Part shown: positions 33,965-46,014 of the stretch, in pieces
How the letters are laid out: the number at the start of each line of letters is the position of its first letter
How positions within the stretch are numbered: the first letter of the stretch is position 1
Assembly: GCA_004802705.1 (NCBI GenBank)
Contig: SGPL01000074.1
Coordinates: forward strand, 1 to 64,000
DNA: 64,000 nucleotides
Source: Bondarzewia mesenterica
Taxonomy: Eukaryota > Basidiomycota > Agaricomycetes > Russulales > Bondarzewiaceae
Reading direction: 5' to 3'
Position numbers and translations under genes: made by a program
Notes under the pieces: model-generated
Seen by the model: the letters and a program-made list of their open reading frames with translations, nothing else
What the model was told of the DNA's origin: nothing
The model's database searches: none

Positions 33965-34789
33965 ATGGTCCCCATCGTCGCGCCTCAACCTCGCCGACCG
34001 CGCTCTGACACGCCCCTATTGCAATCCGCGTTCTCGCTCTCCCATCTGTCCCCAGAGGACCCCTTCATCGTCAGTCCCTCGTTTTTCGGCTGCGATCGGC
34101 CCCATTGACTGACAATCGCACCTCAGTGCCTCACGCCCAAGCGGAAGCCTTTGCAGTCTGCGTTCTCTCTCCAGTCGCCTCAACTCATGTCCCCATTTCG
34201 CATCCAGGATCNTGGCAAGCGTTTTTTTAGTATGTCTTTTTTTTTTCTGTTATCCCCATTGGGACCCGTAGCTCATAGATTTTACCTGAAGATGTCCAAA
34301 TCCCCCACTCCCTGTAGCTCTATCAAGAGGCAATCTGCCCTCCTCCCAGCTCACCGCAGATCCCCACGGCGACGTCGTCACACCTCCTCCGTCAAGTGCC
34401 CTTTTCCCGCCCCCCGTTCCACAGCTTTCGATGACCTTCCATGGATTGGGCTCCTTGCGTCCCCACCATTGACGCACAATGCCTGGGACATCGCAGACCT
34501 GTCCCAGTTCTCCGTCGAGGACGCCCGCTCCATCTCGACCATTCCAGACGGCCCCGGTCCCATTCGGCGTCGCAAGACGTCGTCGTCACGCGCTGCCGCC
34601 CGCGTGCGCTCTTCGCCCATCCGCGCACCGCAGCAGCCCAGGTCTCTTTCAGCCCTTCTGAGCGCACGCGACAGGGACGTCACGGCACCCCGCACACCTC
34701 CCCCGCGATTCCCGCACCCCTCACAGGTTACCTTCCATAAGTTGATGCCTGTCGTGACGCCGTGTCTCTCATCAGAAGTCCGCCTCTGA
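33965..34789 (+). CDS. Ser/Pro/Arg-rich hypothetical protein
   Basis: Three exons can be joined. Exon 1 begins MVPIVAPQPRRPRSDTPLLQ and ends SPEDPFI. Exon 2 reads CLTPKRKPLQSAFSLQSPQL then MSPFRIQDxGKRFF. Exon 3 runs from about 34,291 with MSKSPTPCSSIKRQSALLPA, HRRSPRRRRHTSSVKCPFPA, and FDDLPWIGLLASPPLTHNAW, and ends LSSEVRL. The repeated motif LQSAFSL-x(2-4)-SP at exons 1 and 2, plus many Ser-Pro and Thr-Pro and RxxS sites, suggests a phosphoregulated, largely disordered protein. FDDLPWIGLLASPP looks like a short ordered docking segment. No family is recognised. One n lies in exon 2. Overlapping minus-strand frames here are shadows. Confidence 0.55.
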
Positions 34790-35756
34790 CGCCTCCGCTC
34801 CGAACAACGGGGCGCCCATCTTACGCCCGCCGCCCGCCGCTCGACACCCGTTCTCCCGCTTCCCTGCGTTCTCGCATATAATTTATATTCGCTTTCGGAT
34901 TTCGGATTTCGACTTTCGACTTTCGATGACGCGAATGGCCTCGTTCGCACGTCGCACACGACCCTTCTTCGCTCCCCCTCAATTTCCAACCTGACACGCC
35001 TCCCTCGAAACTCAAAGTTCTCCCGTCTAATTTCCATTCTCATCAGTGTCACTTCCCACCAATAGCATCCGACCGTTCCCAACGGCGTCCCCGCTTCCAC
35101 ATCTTGCATATGAATGTATTCTTCCAGCCTCACCCATCAGCGTATTATTTGCATCGTCCTCATCAGTTTCGTTTTTCCTATATATCATCCCTGACACCGT
35201 TCCCGAACTCTTGCACTAATAGTCGCCCCATTGCCATACTGTCTCAAGTAATCTGTTACTTATTCATGTGCGTCGATCGTATGCGTTCGTCGGCCTCCTG
35301 CTGTGCTTCTATCTACATCTACGTCCTTGCTTTGCTTTAACTCCACTCTCGTCTGTCGATCCCCGCGACATGTTGCTTTGCAAATGTTGACGGGCCATCC
35401 CAGAATATGCATATCAAACTGTCACCCAACTCATTGGTCTCGCCTCGCTTTGTCGCTGTCCTTTCAGCTGTCCCTTACTGTACTGTTCTCGTACTCGAAC
35501 GTTCATGCGCGGGTCTCCTTCCGCTCCAGTCGATATCCAGCTCTGTTTATTTTATCACGCACCGTCACGTCCCTCAGGCCTCAACCTTACTTTATATGCC
35601 TAGACCTCCACCCGATTTCAATGATATATATTCGTCTTTTGCCTGGACCTTTGAACCTGTTCTAATCCGCCTTCGTAGTCGCCAGACGACAGGAAGAGCC
35701 AGAACAAAAAAAAAAACCTCCGAGGTCGGAAGCAAAAAAAAGTGCAGTACGGTGTA
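34790..35756. other. Intergenic region between hypothetical gene and tRNA-Ser
   Basis: Pyrimidine-rich sequence with short frames of no recognised identity. A tttcggatttcggatttcgactttcgactttcg-type run of 8-9 bp repeats lies at about 34,893-34,925. A-runs near 35,706 and 35,734 lie at the tRNA 3' side and serve as its T-run terminator on the minus strand. Confidence 0.5.
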
Positions 35757-35849
35757 CGTCACCTGAGCGATTCGAACACTCGCGGGCAAAGCCCAACCGC
35801 TGGAAGCTATGATAGCAGGCGATCCCGTTAACCACTCCGGCAAAGTGAC
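35757..35849 (-). tRNA. tRNA-Ser(GCU) with 11-nt intron
   Basis: On the minus strand the 7-bp acceptor GTCACTT/AGGTGAC closes with one G-U pair and discriminator G. The D arm is CCG-GAGTGGTTAA-CGG. Anticodon stem ATCGC/GCGGT holds loop CTGCTA-A, anticodon GCT, interrupted after position 37 by the 11-nt intron tcatagcttcc. The long variable arm GGGC-TTT-GCCC marks a class II tRNA, and the T arm GAGTG-TTCGAAT-CGCTC follows. A run of eight T's on the minus strand lies about 15 nt downstream. Confidence 0.92.
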
Positions 35850-36033
35850 GTATTCAAGTATAGACTTAAAATATCATAAGGCTACTATGGAATACTGCCA
35901 GTCAACATCAGACAACGAGCAACTTGAGATCATGACCAAAAAGCATACAATTCCGAACAAAAAAATAAGTAGTAATTAAGTGAAATCGAGGACATGAGAG
36001 ACACAAAAGGTTCTTGCAAGACCGCAAAATGCA

Positions 36034-36120
36034 CTGCCCCAGTGAGGCTCGAACTCACGACCTTCCGATGTGCTAACAGGCGTAACAGTCGGACGCTGTA
36101 ACCAACTCAGCCATGGGGCA
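36034..36120 (-). tRNA. tRNA-Asn(GUU) with 13-nt intron
   Basis: Minus strand: acceptor TGCCCCA/TGGGGCA with discriminator G, D arm GCT-GAGTTGGTTAC-AGC, anticodon stem TCCGA/TCGGA with loop CTGTTA-A and anticodon GTT, T arm GTGAG-TTCGAGC-CTCAC. A 13-nt intron (cgcctgttagcac) follows position 37. A TTTT terminator lies a few bases past the 3' end. The mature part is identical to the copy at 38073-38157. Confidence 0.95.
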
Positions 36121-36465
36121 GATATGCATGCTGCATTTTAGAACATAATAATGACATTGATCCCAGAAAGAAAGTGACGACATAAACCCATTTATCTCTG
36201 CCCAATACCAACCCAATACCGTGGGTCTTTGTCTGACGCTCATCCTAAGTCAGAACGTAGCCCTCACAAGGTATGTAGGTTCACTGACATAAACTATCGC
36301 TATTAAATGTCATATAGAGCAAAGGAAGGCTTCAGCGTCATTATCTGACCCTTGGTATGTCCTTTGTTCTGTTAAGCTGTGACTCTTTCTTCCCTGCTCC
36401 TATGTATCGAGTCAGTATTGACCCGGGCATCATACTCGCAGCTCACCATTAGGACCGTCAAGAGT

Positions 36466-37798
36466 ATGGCCAATTCCCGCGTCATTAACTTTGGAGCAGG
36501 GCCGTCAGCACTTCCTGCTTCTGTGCTGGAGAAAGCTGCGGTAGGATTGCTGAACTTTAAAGGCACAGGCATAGGCATCGCCGAGATATCTCACCGCTCC
36601 AAGGAATTCACGTCATTCATCAACGAACTCGAATCTAGCATCCGCACTCAACTAGATGTTCCATCCACGCATTCGATCCTATTCACCCAAGGCGGAGGAT
36701 CTACGCAGTTCTCCGCTATCGTTCTTAATCTCCTCGCACGGCACCGCCTGCTCCATCCCCAGCTCACCGACGAGGAGCGCGTTATGGACTATGTACTCAC
36801 GGGCTCGTGGAGTAAAAAGGCAGCCGAAGAAGCCAAGCGTTTGGGAGGTGGCCGGGTGAACATCGTCGTTGACGCGCGAAAATATTCGACGGACGGCAAG
36901 TCTTTCGACAACATTCCCCCTCACGACGAATTCTCCTTCTCACACGATCCCGCACTCATCTACTACTGCGAAAACGAGACCGTTGATGGAGTGGAGTTCT
37001 CGCATGAAGAGGATGCGCCGACATCCTTCCCCTACCAGCTAGTCAAGACAGGGGGTCTTCTCCCCCTCGTCGGCGACTATTCTTCTTCTTTCATGTGCCG
37101 CCCTATTCCCCACCTCGCCGATCACGCCGTCATCTTCGCCGGCGCCCAAAAAAATATCGGACCCGCAGGTCTCACTATCCTCATCGTCCGGCATGACTGC
37201 CTCGTCGACGTCGATGCTGCGGCGAAACTCGGTTCTGCGCCCGTGCCGTTGATGATGTCCTACAAAACACTCGCGGACAGCAAGAGCTTGTATAACACAC
37301 CCTCCGTGCTGCCCGTGTACATCTCAGGCCTCGTCCTCGAGCGGATGACGAGTCTCGGGGGCCTCAAGTACTTCGAAGAATTAAACAAGCGGAAATCGGA
37401 TAAGGTGTATGCAGAGCTGAAAGAGGGCGAGGAGAAGGGGGTGTTTGAGAGGAGAGCACAGGACGGTTCGGGGAGCTGGATGAATGTCGTCTTTACCGTC
37501 CTGGGGGATGGCGCGGAGAAGCGTTTCCTCGAAGGCGCAGAGAAGGAGGGAATGACAGGATTGAAGGGGCATCGGTGAGTTATTCTGCGCAACGATCTAT
37601 TGTCCGTACTAAGTGCAACTATCGTTTATAGGTCCGTGGGCGGTACGTGGCCATACCCTGTTCTACCTGCCAGCGTACTAATTTATTGATACAGGCATTC
37701 GCGTCTCTTTGTATAATGCGATCACTGAAGAGGATGTGGACAAACTTGTCAGTTATATGAAAACATTCATTACTCAGGAGGTTAGCAAAGCGCCCTAG
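36466..37798 (+). CDS. SER1: Phosphoserine aminotransferase (SER1/SerC)
   Basis: This PLP enzyme converts 3-phosphohydroxypyruvate to phosphoserine in serine synthesis. Exons 36466-37574, 37632-37642 and 37695-37798 give 407 aa. It starts MANSRVINFGAGPSALPASV, continues with TGIGIAEISHRSKEFTSFIN, FTQGGGSTQFSAIVLNLL, and VLTGSWSKKAAEEAKRLGG. The PLP-lysine region reads VIFAGAQKNIGPAGLTILIV, with Lys in AQKNIGPAG as the Schiff-base residue. NTPSVLPVYISGLVLERM and the C-terminal RVSLYNAITEEDVDKL follow. The second exon is only 11 nt and encodes the Ser-Val-Gly of HRSVGGIRVS, so it is easily missed. In-frame sequence upstream of the ATG has no ATG. It is flanked on both sides by tRNA-Asn genes. 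Confidence 0.95.
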
Positions 37799-38072
37799 GC
37801 CGTGCTACAGCAGTAAAGGGAAGGACAAAGTGTATTTCGAATGCTGGATTTCATGTAGCTAAATGTATGGTCGACAATTCGAGAAATTATTCCACAAAGA
37901 ATGGAAATGGAAGGATTGTCATGAGATGTCGGGTTTGTTACCTTTGTCTGGCTGCTCGGTCCCAGCCGGCCAGGTTGCGCGCAATTCTATCCAGACCATA
38001 AATTACCCTGTATACTGTCTGTGCATTCTGCTCCCTTCGACGTCTGACGAAAAACATGGAAAAAATATCAAC

Positions 38073-38157
38073 CTGCCCCAGTGAGGCTCGAACTCACGAC
38101 CTTCCGATATACTAAGTCGTAACAGTCGGACGCTGTAACCAACTCAGCCATGGGGCA
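38073..38157 (-). tRNA. tRNA-Asn(GUU) with 11-nt intron
   Basis: The mature sequence is identical to the tRNA-Asn at 36034-36120: acceptor TGCCCCA/TGGGGCA, anticodon stem TCCGA/TCGGA, anticodon GTT, T arm GTGAG-TTCGAGC-CTCAC, discriminator G. The intron after position 37 is cgacttagtat, 11 nt, different in length and sequence from the other copy. A run of six T's lies just downstream on the minus strand. Confidence 0.95.
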
Positions 38158-38268
38158 TTGCGAGATCCGTCCATATTTAATAATAAATACAATATTTTAC
38201 GTCAGTGTCTAATCAACAGTGGTCGTTAAAGTTGTTATCCATTCCGACTCCATCCAGTGATTCCAGTC

Positions 38269-39222
38269 ATGGCCAGGAAGAACCACATTGCATCTGCACC
38301 TTCCTTGAGGAACTCGAAAAGCGTTGAGCAGTCCTCTGCTGCCTTCCCAGACTTGTCACCCAAGCATAATGTCCCCCGTCGCGTCCTACTGGAAGACCAG
38401 ATCTTACTGCTAGATGTCTGTCATCTCAGTCGCTATCATCCCATAACTTCTGTGAGGTAACTGTACCCATTTTATAGCACGTCTTTACGCGTAAGGAATG
38501 CAGTCTATTCGTCAGATTCATTGAAAACCAACCTCTGGAGCTCACCCCTCCGAAGAAGAGGGGGGAGGCCGACCGCCTAAATCGTTCGTCACTCGGTGTT
38601 GTGTGCCCAACTTCTATACTATTCACGCTGATCAACGCTATGACATAGACCGTCTATCTATCACATCGATTTCCTTTGCGCAACGCTTGTTTGCTCTTCT
38701 AAAACCGCATTTTCCAGACTTCCCGTATCCCCCATCTCAGAAACGCCCTGATGCCTCTGCTCGTCCCGCTCATTCTCTCAATTCGAACATCCGTTTGTAC
38801 AAATACACACCTTCGCAACATTTTGGTCCGCATTACGATGACTGGGTTCGAGACTCGGAGACCGGTGCCAAGTCTGAGTGGACCTTACTGATTTACCTGA
38901 CCGGAGTCGAAGATGGCGTAGAAGGCGGTGAAGTCCGTGTTGCAAGGCAAGATCGTACCTAAATAATGTATTCACAATATATTCGCAGACCATCTTCTAC
39001 GTGAACAACCAACGCAACTCGTCTGAAGCGATTATCGCTCCCCTCATGAGAGGTACTGCTCTCCTTCACCGGTAAATGCTTGAGTTCCATTACCACCAAA
39101 ACGGAATCTATTTGTTGACTTATGGTTGTAGGCATGGTCATGAATGTCTGCTTCACGAAGGTTCAAAGGTTCTCAGCGGGATTAAATATGTCCTTCGCTC
39201 CGATGTTATGTTCCTCGGTTGA
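38269..39222 (+). CDS. 2-oxoglutarate/Fe(II)-dependent oxygenase (prolyl-4-hydroxylase-like)
   Basis: Exons spell MARKNHIASAPSLRNSKSVE, then RRVLLEDQILLLD-HVFTRKE, CSLFVRFIENQPLELTPP, LSITSISFAQRLFALLKPHF, and NIRLYKYTPSQHFGPHYDDW. The last gives the iron-binding HxD (His-Tyr-Asp). SEWTLLIYLTGVEDGVEGGE follows, then TIFYVNNQRN and a small exon ending LLHR. The final exon HGHECLLHEGSKVLSGIKYV supplies the distal His and the 2OG-binding basic residue. This order is that of P4Hc-domain dioxygenases. The substrate is unknown. It ends 41 bp from the convergent RRP3 stop, so the 3' ends probably overlap. Confidence 0.82.
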
Positions 39223-39263
39223 TAATTTCGATGGAGCATATACAACGTATCAGTACCAAACCG

Positions 39264-40832
39264 CTATCTCCTCCCTTTCTTTTTCCTCGTTGGCATACCG
39301 GCTTCTACAACATCGTCGTCGCGATCCTTGTTGTCCCTGTCGCCTCCATCCTCACGCCTCCGTTTTCGACCGTGCCCGCCCTTCGTCGCCTGGTCTTTCA
39401 GCTCGTTGGCGGCTAACCTGCCGGCCTCATCTACACGCTCCCGTAACAAAGCAACCTCTTCCTTATCTGTGGGCCATAGCTCCATTTTTTTCCCAATAAC
39501 GCTTTCGATCCGCTGGATAAGCTCGACATCGTACTGCGTTACAAGCGTGATAGACTTTCCAGATCGTCCAGCACGTGCAGTTCTCCCAACTCTATGGATA
39601 TAGTCTTTTGAATGAGTGGGTATGTCGAAGTTGATGACGACGTCCACGGATGGGAGATCCAAACCACTGCATCAAACCATTATAGACGGGATCAGTGAAC
39701 GAGGAAGTCACCATGCTCACCGACTGGCAACATCAGTTGCGACAAGAACATTCCGACCTCCACTTTTAAATTTGCTCAGAGCACCTAACCGTTGGCTTTG
39801 GCTGAGCTGACCGTGCAGGGGGACCGCAGGAAAGCCCAACGTCCGTAAGATTATGGATAATCTATCAAGAGTTTAATTAGCGAATCAAGAATAATGGGCA
39901 CGCAAGAACGAGACCTTTGAGCATCGTGAACCGTCCTTGTAAATATGATAATGGAGTTTTGCGCCAATGAGTTTGCGAGGTAAATGAGGTGCACGTCTTT
40001 CTGACTCAGTGGTATAAACAAGAAGTATTGCAGCAGTGTGTCAACCGTTGAATATCTGGGAGATAAGATTCAACACAATCGCAAACATTTAATAGAATAG
40101 TCTGCATCACGCACTTCGCTGAGACTTCCACCCGTACTGGGTTGGAAAGACTGGCACGTTGCAACTTAGCATTTTTGTGGTCATTGTCGCAGAGTAAAGG
40201 TATGTTGTCCGCTCTTTCGGGATGACCTTCAGTATTTTATCAATAACGGTCCCGAAGTCCATGTCCAGGAGACGGTCTGCCTCGTCAAGGACCTGGATTG
40301 ATATATTAGCATCTCGCGAAGAGCTCGACAATATCGTCAGACTTACCAAGAATTTAAGCCCCCGCAGACTGAAGCCTTTCGTGTTCTCCAGGTGGTCATT
40401 CAACCGTCCTGGCGTAGCCACGATAATATGCGGCCGCTTTGCCAGAGCGATCGACTGAGATACCATGTCCACCCCACCCATGATAACTGCGCACCGTACG
40501 CCGATTGCAGAGCCCAAAGCCTCAAATTGCTGTGAGATCTGGTAAGCCAGTTCGCGGGTCGGCGCCAAAACGCAAGCAAAAAGACCCTTGGGCTCTTCCC
40601 AAAGCTTCTGAAGTATGGGAAGGGCAAACGCGGCCGTCTTTCCCGACCCTGTGGAAGCCACACCAATTATGTCTCGTCCCTCGAGAGCATGAGGAAGTGC
40701 TTCGGCTTGAATATCTGTAGGAGTCTTGAAATTGAGTTGATCGAGTACTTCAAGAAGTGGGTCAATAAGACCAAGAGACTGGAATGTTGGATGGGGTGTC
40801 GATGAAGTGCTAGCTTCCTCTGGCGAAGGCAT
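39264..40832 (-). CDS. RRP3: DEAD-box RNA helicase RRP3 (DDX47 orthologue)
   Basis: RRP3 is an RNA helicase for 18S rRNA maturation in the nucleolus. It begins [20 protein letters not shown], then the Q motif [20 protein letters not shown], Walker [43 protein letters not shown], and [14 protein letters not shown]. The domain-2 motifs are [66 protein letters not shown], and [20 protein letters not shown]. The family block [16 protein letters not shown] leads to a basic tail GRKRRRE...RKKKGRR. Motif content and the VIGKKM region point to RRP3/DDX47 rather than other DEAD-box paralogues. Several short introns interrupt the central part. Confidence 0.92.
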
Positions 40833-41134
40833 TTTTGAAAGGATAGAACTACTGACAGCTACTGACTTAACCGCGAGCGGGTCTGCAAAGGTCTGCAGAA
40901 AACAAGCGTCATTACATCATCTACACTCTTTCTAGGGTTGAAGCCAGCTCTACTGGTCGAAAAGCTAGACACGTCCCCGGACGTCTCTGAGTCTCCACGG
41001 AAGCAGACTTCGGATAGTCAGTCGATAACTATATACAATCCGAGTCTAGATGTGGAAACAGAACATTATATTAGATATGCGCACAGTATGGACTGAAAAG
41101 TAAAATCAATAATTTATACGCATGGAACAAATTG

Positions 41135-44100
41135 TCAGTCAATCCCATCTCCCATGCCCACAACAAATGTACTTCTCCCCCCTCTTGGAAGCACAAGGAC
41201 CTTTTCTGCCCCGTGAACCTGATAGGTTTCACAGTTGGGTAGTGATAGGGTGCCCATAGTCGTCTCTCCAGCCAGTGGAAGAGCTGTGACGGAGACCTTG
41301 GGCAGCGAAAGCTCGCCATGGTGGAGCGCAATTAGTGTTATGCGGACAGTGTACGTTCCATCATGCTGCCAATACCACTGTTCAGATCTGGGATACGTTT
41401 CATAACATAAGAGATCATACCTGAGCTTCGAAGTCTCCCCTCTTTCTACCACTGACAAGCCAATCCCGTACCATTTCCTCAATGTCAAAACGCATCCTAT
41501 AACACCGTACGTTGCCCGACTCTCTTGTTCCCCAATGAAAGGAAGTATGAACGGTGAGAGTGGCCGAAATAGGCTGGCCAGCATATAATGGCCGTAATCG
41601 TTCTGATGATGTCATTTGTGAAGAAAAAGGGTTTGGCAAGATACGTATGCGAGCAGCAGAAAGAATCTGTTCGCATATCAATCCATGATATTCATGAGCA
41701 TACAAGTCAATGAAAATCCGCACGTACGTTCATGAGCGGCACGTCAACCGGAATTCGTATCTCGCGCCAGTCACCATCGTTGATATCTGGAGGTCTGCTA
41801 TTGCGAAGCATCTACGATGTTTGTCAGGGACCTCTGCCTCCACCTAGAGAACATAGAGAGAACAGTACCTCCTTCACCCGCTGAAGCATTCGGCCGACTT
41901 CACCATCCTCATTGACATCAGGGATTTCAAGCTCTCCGGTGACTCCGTATAACTGTACCCAGCCAGGGTCACTCTCTAGCGCTTGTATGAAGGTATCAAT
42001 GAGGAGGCTACGATGCGCCGCACGCTCAGGCCATTCAGCAAGGACGCTGTCGACAGATCGTTCAACAAAACCTTCGATCTCTAAGTTCGCTCAATCAGTA
42101 AAGTCACCGGAGAAAAGCGGATGGAAATCAAACCATCACGCAACATTCGATATTTTATTGACAGACGGAGGGGGTCGCATTCTACACGAGCGCGTCAATA
42201 AATGCAGGATATATGACAGACGAACTCACCTCTCCCTTGCTTGGAATCCAACTGAAATAAGAAGTTGGCGGGTCTTGAAGGTGTGATTGTCTTCTCTGAT
42301 GGATCAAAATCCGTTGAAGATCAGGCTGATATGGAACTTACCGTGATTTCACGCCGACGTGGGCGTGTGCTCGAGATGACCAACCCTTCTGATTCACCAT
42401 TGGCAACCTCTAACTGAGCCACAGCAAGCCGAATATGCTGATAAGAAGTTGTCGATATCGTGAATTTAGAGAACAGTCTATGTCCGACGTGTCAGCGAGA
42501 GTCTGTCTATAGCTAATTGAAGTCCAACCTTGACCCTCGGAAAAAGTCCTGAACATTTACAGACACTGGCAACAACGTCGGGACCCTGCAACTGAGCCAC
42601 AAGGTTCGCATGACTAAGGGTTCAGAGACTGTACTATATTCGACTGATATGTCAACTTGCTACTTGTGAAATCGTCAGAAGTACAGTTTCCCAGATAACC
42701 ACAATACTTACCATGGCATGCAAAGAAGACGCGTCAGAATGAGGGACCAGAATGGGTACAGCCTCATCCTGATCAACATTCAGCAGAGAAATCGTGCTAT
42801 CGCTCGATTCGAGTGACCCTGAAGAATCTACAAGAAATTAAATTCCCCAAGATGCAAGTGAAAATGCTATATTGCTCACGTTCACCCTCCATTTTGGCAT
42901 CTGGGCATCGAAACTGAATGCCTGATGTACTCGATAAAGCTATGACAGCCTTTGACACACAATTTCGACCTGTGGTGACCGTCATGAGAACATTTGAGGG
43001 CATGCCAAGTTCAACTATTCCGAAAGCTAGTCAGATTTGAGTCGTTCAGGCAACAGAAGACATTATAAACGCACTGCAGCGAGGTCGTTTGAGCCTTACA
43101 TCGAACGCACGCAGATCCCTTGCAAGTCGGATTAGCGTGGGAGGTTCAAACTTCTGTCGGGAAGGTTTGGAAGTAGCTGAGTCCTGACGGTGAACCCATT
43201 GGAAACGCAGACGTGACATTCGTGTTTCACTGGATTCATGCAGAAATGTACCCCATGAGGAAGTCTGTTATATGGCAATCAGTCCAATGCAAACGTAGTG
43301 CAACTGATGTCGTGGCGACATACGGGACAGAATAGACTCAGGGTGGTGACGCCAGCAGCCAGGGTGTGCAGTTTTGCGTTGAATACCAGACGCTCCGACC
43401 CCCGACCCTTTAGCGTCACGCTTATCTCGTCCAGAGGTATATCCTAGTATCACAGATGAGCTATTTGCGCATCAGAAAAAAGCCGATCAGGTCAACGCAC
43501 GCATGGTAAACGGTTGTGAACAGTGGCATCTATGAAAGAACCATCTTTTGAATCCGCAAGTTTAGCATCTAGACTTGATATCCGAATAGATATCGCTGGG
43601 TGATCTTGATATTGGATGTCTTCGATGTCGACCAAGTGTGTGTCAATGAACATCGTCCATGGCGTATATTAGCATCCGTACCTGTGTCCAGGGTTCCAAC
43701 CGCCTCTTTAACACCTTCGATCAACCACGAAACATATGCCGTTTTGTCGTCTTCTAGCATCAACAAGTCCTTTCCAAAATCGTCTACGTACGACCTTAGG
43801 AAGGAGAGGAGGATGTTGATCCACTGCTGATCCCTTGCTGACCCTAACATCTTGTGAGTTTCAATGGCCTGCAAAAGCATGTAAGCTTCTAGCGAAGTCC
43901 AATTGTGTGGGGAGTAGTGAGCTGGTAATGATGAGAATGTCTGGAACGCGGCGGATAAACGATGCCGGTGACTGAAGCAATCATTCAGTTGAAAAAGTTA
44001 GGGATGGGCTGGCGAGAATACGCACACATCTAGAGCAGCAAGACTCCCATGAAGCTTGAGCGCGAATTTTCGTCGATTGGCTTTAGCGTATAGCTCAATG

Positions 44101-45720
44101 GCACGATTCGTAAGGCTGACGTATAAGTCGTAAAAGGCGTCTTTATTCTCCAAAGACGCTAGCACGTCAGCTCTGCTGATCTTCTGAGATGAACGATCTC
44201 CTTTTCCATTGACAGGATGCGATGAGGAAGACAACGCCATAGAAAAGGGTAGTCTCGATGGCAGATGACCAACTTTGATACCTATAATATTTAGCTACAA
44301 GACAATTTGGATTTTTGCCCGGGATGAGAACGATTCCAAAAGCCTCACCTGGTTGCGAGCTAACTCGAGCAACTCAGCCTTGGCGGCATTGAAAGCCAAT
44401 TGCATGGGAGCATCAATATTGCGTCCCTTCATCCAAGCCTCAGTTTCGTCCACGACGCTGAGCGCAGACGAATAAATCCAAGATTCGACGAAGTATTGAG
44501 GGAGGATAGCCTGGAATGATATTATGACCGAATACTGTACAGGATGACGCCAGACCACATACTTCGACATCTCGTAGCCGACGCCCGAATGAAGTCAGGA
44601 ACGTACTCGCTTTCCGACAGACTTCAACAACGTTGCCCAGTTTACCCAAAAGCGCACACTGTCGAGCAAGGAGATATATCCGAAAGTCGAACACGGAAAT
44701 ACTGTTGGCAAGAATGAGGTCACGATACGATTTCTTGTCGATAGAAAGAAGGGGCATAGAGTCGTCCTTTGGTTGAGCAGCGATGAGCGTTCCGAACCAA
44801 AGAAGACTCTTTTCTCGAAGGACATTAGCGAATGATATTTCGAGTTCATCGTATTGGAGCAGCGCGTCTTCGTAGAGATTCATTCCTTCGAAGGAGCTAG
44901 CTAGACTTTCCTGTACGAGAATGTGAACCAGCAAAAAAATAAGGAAGATGAAGACCCACCTTGAGGATGAAGAATGTGCAGAAATTCCAACCAGGCATCA
45001 ACTTCTGACTCTCAGACCGTTTGACTTCCTCGACTCGCTGAGCGACGGCCCAGTCGAAAGCAGAAAGGACACCATCTTTGATTTTGGAGATTAAATCTGC
45101 CCAGGCCGCAGGATTGTCCTGGCCCGTAGTCCACGCTAGCTGCACACACCTACGCCCGACTTCGAGCACTGCATCTGCGAGCAATTGAGACCACTTACCT
45201 GTCGCGTTTATCCGTGTTGAAGTCTGCTCTGATCTTATCCAAGACAGTCCCCTTTATCTGGAAGAAACCCGAAGCAGCAGCCCTCGCATCTGGCCGTATA
45301 ACATATACAATAAGCCATTCTTGGTTCTTGCGCTGGCTGACAGTGATGTGCCAGTCCTTGATCTGCTTTCGAACGCTAGCCTTGTACGTTTCATTATCCT
45401 GGATTAATAGTAGTTAGCAGACTATATACCGCAAGTGTTGAGTCATTTACCTCACATATTACAACATAGAGATTAAGCAACGGTTTCTCTAGCAAGGTGG
45501 ATGGGACTTGAGATGTGAGCTCGTCCCGGACGCTGTCCAGAGCGACTAGTTTCAGCTCCAATTCCTGAATGGTTCTGATAGAGGGTCGGGTAGCAGGTTT
45601 CCAGTGGAGATTTCGAAGAGGAAGGTGAGATGCAAGCCCAATTTGGATCTGTTGCCAGTGGTCGGAGGAGAGAAATGAAAGTGGGGCTGCGTAAGTGACG
45701 AGGGCGCGCCGAGAAGACAT
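41135..45720 (-). CDS. TRS130: TRAPPII complex subunit TRS130 (TRAPPC10)
   Basis: This is a large subunit of the TRAPPII tether and GEF complex acting at the trans-Golgi with Ypt31/Rab11. It starts MSSRRALVTYAAPLSFLSSD (ATG at 45720). Diagnostic blocks are DNETYKASVRKQIKDWHITV, SQRKNQEWLIVYVIRPDAR, and IKGTVLDKIRADFNTDKRDR. RCVQLAWTTGQDNPAAWADL, MPGWNFCTFFILKESLASSF, LYEDALLQYDELEISFANVL, and DFRIYLLARQCALLGKLGNV follow. The C-terminal part is beta-rich (HDGTYTVRITLIALHHGEL) and ends RSTFVVGMGDGID. At least a dozen introns are present, so the middle (42,000-44,300) is only partly resolved. The order matches TRAPPC10/TRS130. Confidence 0.86.
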
Positions 45721-46014
45721 GTATGAAGGAAAGGTCAGCGATTCCGTGTCCTATGCAGCCACAGAACTATTGAGCGTGCATAAGCGGATATCTTCTCAGG
45801 TCCTGAGAGGATTAAATATAACTTCAGCGGTGCGTGTTGGAAGCAAGGTTATATGCAAAGTGCTCGCCCAGTGCCCACACTCAACACCTACAAATCTCTT
45901 TTTTTGGCAACTCAGACTTGCCTGATATGGACTCACACAAGCGATTACGTCTACGCAAGGACAACTGCATAACAAAGGGTGGTTTCATGCAAAATCAACT
46001 GTATCCGTACATAA

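Noticed and set aside
34378..35133. 251-codon minus-strand frame
   Set aside because: It is the complement of the Ser/Arg-rich hypothetical gene's third exon; amino-acid composition is odd and no motif is present.
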